Origin: Bacillota bacterium
GTDB lineage: Bacteria > Bacillota > Clostridia > Lachnospirales > Lachnospiraceae
Direction of reading: 5' to 3'
DNA length: 16,620 nt
NCBI GenBank assembly: GCA_023398855.1
Contig: JAEWRS010000477.1
Coordinates: forward strand, 1-16,620
Both the position numbers and the translations under genes were made by a program. A model generated the notes under the pieces. The model had not been told where the DNA came from, ran no database searches, and worked only from the letters and a program-made list of their open reading frames with translations. Below, in pieces: positions 14,339 through 16,620 of this stretch; position 1 is the first letter of the stretch; each line of letters opens with the position of its first letter.

Positions 14339-15819
14339 CCCAAAAAACCCTCTACGGCTTCCTTCAGCTTATCCCCATCGCATTCGGACCTATGGCGTAC
14401 CGGTGCGGTGCGGATTTCTTCCACGGCCTGGGGAACGGCAACTTTGGATAGCTCTGCTAAGTGGTCGATAATCCGGAATTCATCTGGTTCTTCCTGCTTC
14501 CCTTCAATTGCTTCCAGGACACTTCTGGAGAATTTGTAGGGACTTGCAGTGGAAGCAATGATATTCTTTGCCTGATCCTTTGTTTCTGCCTTGTACTGGC
14601 TGTACACACAGGAAGCCACGCCGGTATGGGGATCAATCAGATATCCCGTATCCTCAAACACTTTTTTTATGGCAGACTTTGTCTCTGCTTCGCCAGCAAA
14701 GCCTCCCTTAAAATCTTCCATAAAGTGCTTCATACCGTCTGTTACCTCATAGCTGCCGGTTTCTCCCAGATCCTTCATGAGAGCCGCATTTACCGCCGCA
14801 TCGCATCCGGCACTTAAGTAAATCAGACGCTCTAAGTTGCTGGAAATCAGAATATCCATGGATGGAGAGCTGGTGAGAATAAAATCCCGGTTCCGGTCAT
14901 AAGTTCCGGTCCGGAAGAAATCGTAAAGGACCTTGTTTTCATTAGAAGCACAGATAAAGGTCTTAATGGGAACACCCATCTGCTTTGCCAGGTAGGCTGC
15001 CAGAATGTTTCCGAAGTTTCCGGTAGGAACGGTCACATTGACCTCTTCTCCCTGAGAAATCTCATCATTGGCAAGAAGCTTTGCATAGGCATACACGTAA
15101 TACACTACCTGAGGCACCAGCCTTCCGATGTTGATGGAGTTGGCAGAGGAAAGCTGAAAGCCCTTTTCATCCAGACTGCGGGCAAATTCCTTATCCCCGA
15201 AGATCTTCTTCACTCCTGTCTGGGCATCATCAAAATTTCCATGAATGGCTGCCACATGAGTGTTTTCCCCTTTCTGGGTCACCATCTGAAGCTCCTGAAC
15301 ACGGCTCACTCCATCCTTTGGGTAGAACACGATGATCTCTGTTCCTTCCACATCAGCAAAGCCGGCCATCGCTGCCTTTCCCGTATCTCCGGAAGTTGCG
15401 GTAAGGATGACGATTTTATTTTTCACCTGATTCTTTTTTGCAGCAACCGTCATCAGGTGAGGAAGAATGGAAAGCGCCATATCCTTAAATGCAATGGTGC
15501 TTCCATGAAATAATTCCAGATAATAAGACCCGTCAGCTTTGGCCAAAGGTGCGATTTCTTCTGTATCAAATTTGCTGTCATAAGCCTGTTCAATACAATT
15601 CTTTAGCTCCTCTTTTGTGTAATCCGTAAGGTACAGCTTCATAACCTCATAAGCTGTTTCCTGATATGTCATTTCCGACAGTTCTTTCATGGATTTGTCA
15701 AGCTTTGGGATAAAACACGGCATAAACAGGCCGCCATCTTCTGCCAGCCCTTTTAAAATTGCCTGGGAAGCCGTTAAACCAGCCTCTCCGCCCCTGGTAC
15801 TTTGATAAGATATTTCCAT
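14335..15819 (-). CDS. thrC: threonine synthase
   Basis: This 494-residue PLP enzyme converts O-phosphohomoserine and water to threonine and phosphate. The N-terminal YQSTRGG, GLAEDGGLFMP (24-34) and the PLP-lysine motif FHGSTIAFKDMAL (Lys112) are visible, followed by TATSGDTGKAA (140-150) and SANSINIGRLVPQVVYY. Length matches the long form found in E. coli, yeast and many clostridia rather than the short Bacillus form (about 350). GGAAAGGA lies about 10 bases before ATG 15817-15819. No thrB, hom or other threonine gene adjoins it within the window, so it stands alone. The predicted promoter at 15982-16010 leaves a leader of about 155 bases, long enough for RNA control. Confidence 0.96.
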   Translation of the reverse strand: MEISYQSTRGGEAGLTASQAILKGLAEDGGLFMPCFIPKLDKSMKELSEMTYQETAYEVMKLYLTDYTKEELKNCIEQAYDSKFDTEEIAPLAKADGSYYLELFHGSTIAFKDMALSILPHLMTVAAKKNQVKNKIVILTATSGDTGKAAMAGFADVEGTEIIVFYPKDGVSRVQELQMVTQKGENTHVAAIHGNFDDAQTGVKKIFGDKEFARSLDEKGFQLSSANSINIGRLVPQVVYYVYAYAKLLANDEISQGEEVNVTVPTGNFGNILAAYLAKQMGVPIKTFICASNENKVLYDFFRTGTYDRNRDFILTSSPSMDILISSNLERLIYLSAGCDAAVNAALMKDLGETGSYEVTDGMKHFMEDFKGGFAGEAETKSAIKKVFEDTGYLIDPHTGVASCVYSQYKAETKDQAKNIIASTASPYKFSRSVLEAIEGKQEEPDEFRIIDHLAELSKVAVPQAVEEIRTAPVRHRSECDGDKLKEAVEGFLG

Positions 15820-15886
15820 GGTATATTATTCCTTTCCTGCGCTCATTTTAACAAAAGCAGAGAGCACTTTCCATATTCGGATGGAC

Positions 15887-15902
15887 GGGGCATAAATGCC
15901 CC
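15887..15902. other. GC-rich hairpin in the thrC leader
   Basis: GGGGCATAAATGCCCC is a perfect palindrome able to form a 6-bp stem with a 4-base loop. On the plus strand it is followed by TTTTATC, so it would terminate plus-strand (antisense to thrC) transcripts; on the minus strand it follows an A-run. No T-box sequence was seen near it. Confidence 0.5.
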
Positions 15903-15981
15903 TTTTATCTTCACCAGCACTGCAGGTTCAGATAAGTTGTACTATTATGTTACTATTTACTGGATCAAAAACCTTGCCAGC

Positions 15982-16010
15982 ATTGTAGCACATTTTTTTC
16001 AATGGTGCAA
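15982..16010 (-). promoter_or_regulatory. predicted thrC promoter; 15820-16195 otherwise holds no gene
   Basis: Minus strand: -35 TTGCAC (16005-16010), 17-base spacer, -10 TACAAT (15982-15987). The 376-base gap between thrC and sfsA contains this promoter, the hairpin at 15887-15902, and the divergent sfsA promoter. I see nothing else convincing in it; short frames there lack ribosome binding sites. Confidence 0.6.
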
Positions 16011-16133
16011 GAAAAAAGGCCAAAAAGTTTCCAACTAACGGACAAATGTATTCACTTCAAAGACAAGTAAATTCTCATACATGCCTTCATATCCTGTTGT
16101 TTCATAAACAAAAGGCTGAAGCATGGTTTTTTC

Positions 16134-16162
16134 TTTCAACCTTTATCTTTCTGTGGTAAGAT
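16134..16162 (+). promoter_or_regulatory. predicted sfsA promoter with extended -10
   Basis: Plus strand: -35 TTTCAA (16134-16139), 17-base spacer, extended -10 TGG-TAAGAT (16157-16162). The start point would be near 16169, leaving a leader of about 27 bases. Confidence 0.55.
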
Positions 16163-16195
16163 ACCTCCATGGGTACAGAAAGGAGAGACATTTCA

Positions 16196-16620
16196 TTGAG
16201 ATACGAACACATGATGAAGGGGACCTTTTTAAGCCGCCCCAACCGTTTTATTGCCCATGTCCTGATAGCAAGAGATGGTCCGGGGGAAGAGGCGGTGGTC
16301 TGTCACGTTAAGAATACAGGGCGCTGCCGGGAACTCCTCATCCCAGGTGTCACGGTGCTGGTGCAGTTTCATCCGGAAGCTGCTGTCCTTGGAAGAAAAA
16401 CAGAATACTCCTTAATCGGAGTATGGAAAGAAAGGGAAAAGGAAGGCCCCTTACTCATTAACATGGATTCCCAGGCTCCCAACCAGGTGGCTTATGAATG
16501 GCTTCGATCCATGGAAAAAGATGAGTCCATGCCTGTTCAACTGGCTGGGCCGGAGTTTTCACTTTTTAAGCCGGCAGCAGGCAGCATCCGGCGGGAAGTA
16601 GCCTATGACCAGTCACGGTT
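16196..16620 (+). CDS. sfsA: SfsA family protein (sugar fermentation stimulation protein homologue), 3' end outside window
   Basis: The visible 141 codons show the SfsA pattern of Firmicutes: FLSRPNRFIAHVLI near residues 11-24, CHVKNTGRCRELLIPGV (38-54), then NMDSQAPNQV and, at the edge, REVAYDQSR, where the nuclease-like domain starts. SfsA has an N-terminal OB-like domain and a C-terminal restriction-endonuclease-like domain. It was linked to maltose gene expression in E. coli, but its molecular role remains unclear. I chose TTG 16196-16198 because AAGGAGAG (16180-16187) lies 8 bases before it and the product then begins RYEHMMKG like its relatives. An in-frame ATG at 16169 has no ribosome binding site and falls on the predicted transcription start; an ATG at codon 6 is less well placed. 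About 90-100 residues are missing on the right. Confidence 0.88.
   Translation, partial: MRYEHMMKGTFLSRPNRFIAHVLIARDGPGEEAVVCHVKNTGRCRELLIPGVTVLVQFHPEAAVLGRKTEYSLIGVWKEREKEGPLLINMDSQAPNQVAYEWLRSMEKDESMPVQLAGPEFSLFKPAAGSIRREVAYDQSR

Noticed and set aside
15820..15980. T-box leader for thrC
   Set aside because: No TGGNACCGCG-type antiterminator sequence was found and the leader is short for a T-box.
1..16620. CRISPR array, phage, transposon or toxin-antitoxin module
   Set aside because: No regularly spaced repeats, transposase, integrase, or recognisable toxin pair were seen on either strand.

Overview
The window looks like chromosome of an anaerobic, sugar-fermenting clostridium, most likely Lachnospiraceae close to Lacrimispora / the former Clostridium saccharolyticum group. 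This is inferred from moderate GC with AT-rich gaps, strong AGGAGG-type ribosome binding sites, sigma-A-like promoters, a type III glutamine synthetase, a class II aldolase, and a double-cubane-cluster type 2-hydroxyacyl-CoA dehydratase-like protein. No sequence search was run, so the genus is a guess. I see no insertion sequence, prophage gene, CRISPR array, tRNA or rRNA.

Layout. 1-1134 (-): YjiM-like anaerobic reductase, cut at the left edge by only a few residues. 1332-5947 (-): a beta-glucoside/cellobiose operon, read right to left as PTS EIIB, EIIC, a 49-residue two-helix membrane protein, a family 1 (phospho-)beta-glucosidase, a DUF3284 protein and a GntR/HutC regulator. A consensus-like promoter and a perfect 14-bp palindrome (5964-5977) sit just in front of EIIB. 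6194-6523 (-): the matching EIIA, with its own promoter and terminator. 6613-8580 (-): an AraC-type regulator followed by an M42 metallopeptidase. 8738-9523 (+): a PHP-family histidinol-phosphatase-like enzyme. 9594-11711 (-): glutamine synthetase III. 11888-12751 (-): class II fructose-bisphosphate aldolase. 12929-14338 (+): MATE efflux protein. 14335-15819 (-): threonine synthase. 16196 to the right edge (+): SfsA-like protein.

How the parts work together. EIIA, EIIB and EIIC would import and phosphorylate a beta-glucoside, and the GH1 enzyme would hydrolyse the phosphorylated product inside the cell. The GntR protein at the end of the operon, whose UTRA domain binds effectors, probably represses the operon through the palindrome. 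The genes to the right look like ordinary core metabolism (nitrogen assimilation, glycolysis, threonine synthesis) and drug export.

The least ordinary points are: the small membrane protein, too short for most gene callers; an open stretch beside it that lacks a start codon; a GH1 phosphate-binding lysine replaced by asparagine; a possible coupled 22-codon ORF and a repeated operator-like octamer at the front of the YjiM-like gene; abutting hairpins behind gntR; and a hairpin lying almost at the predicted 5' end of the glutamine synthetase transcript. None of these alone proves a new system. Five starts were moved or chosen by ribosome binding site (GntR, AraC, PHP, aldolase, SfsA).
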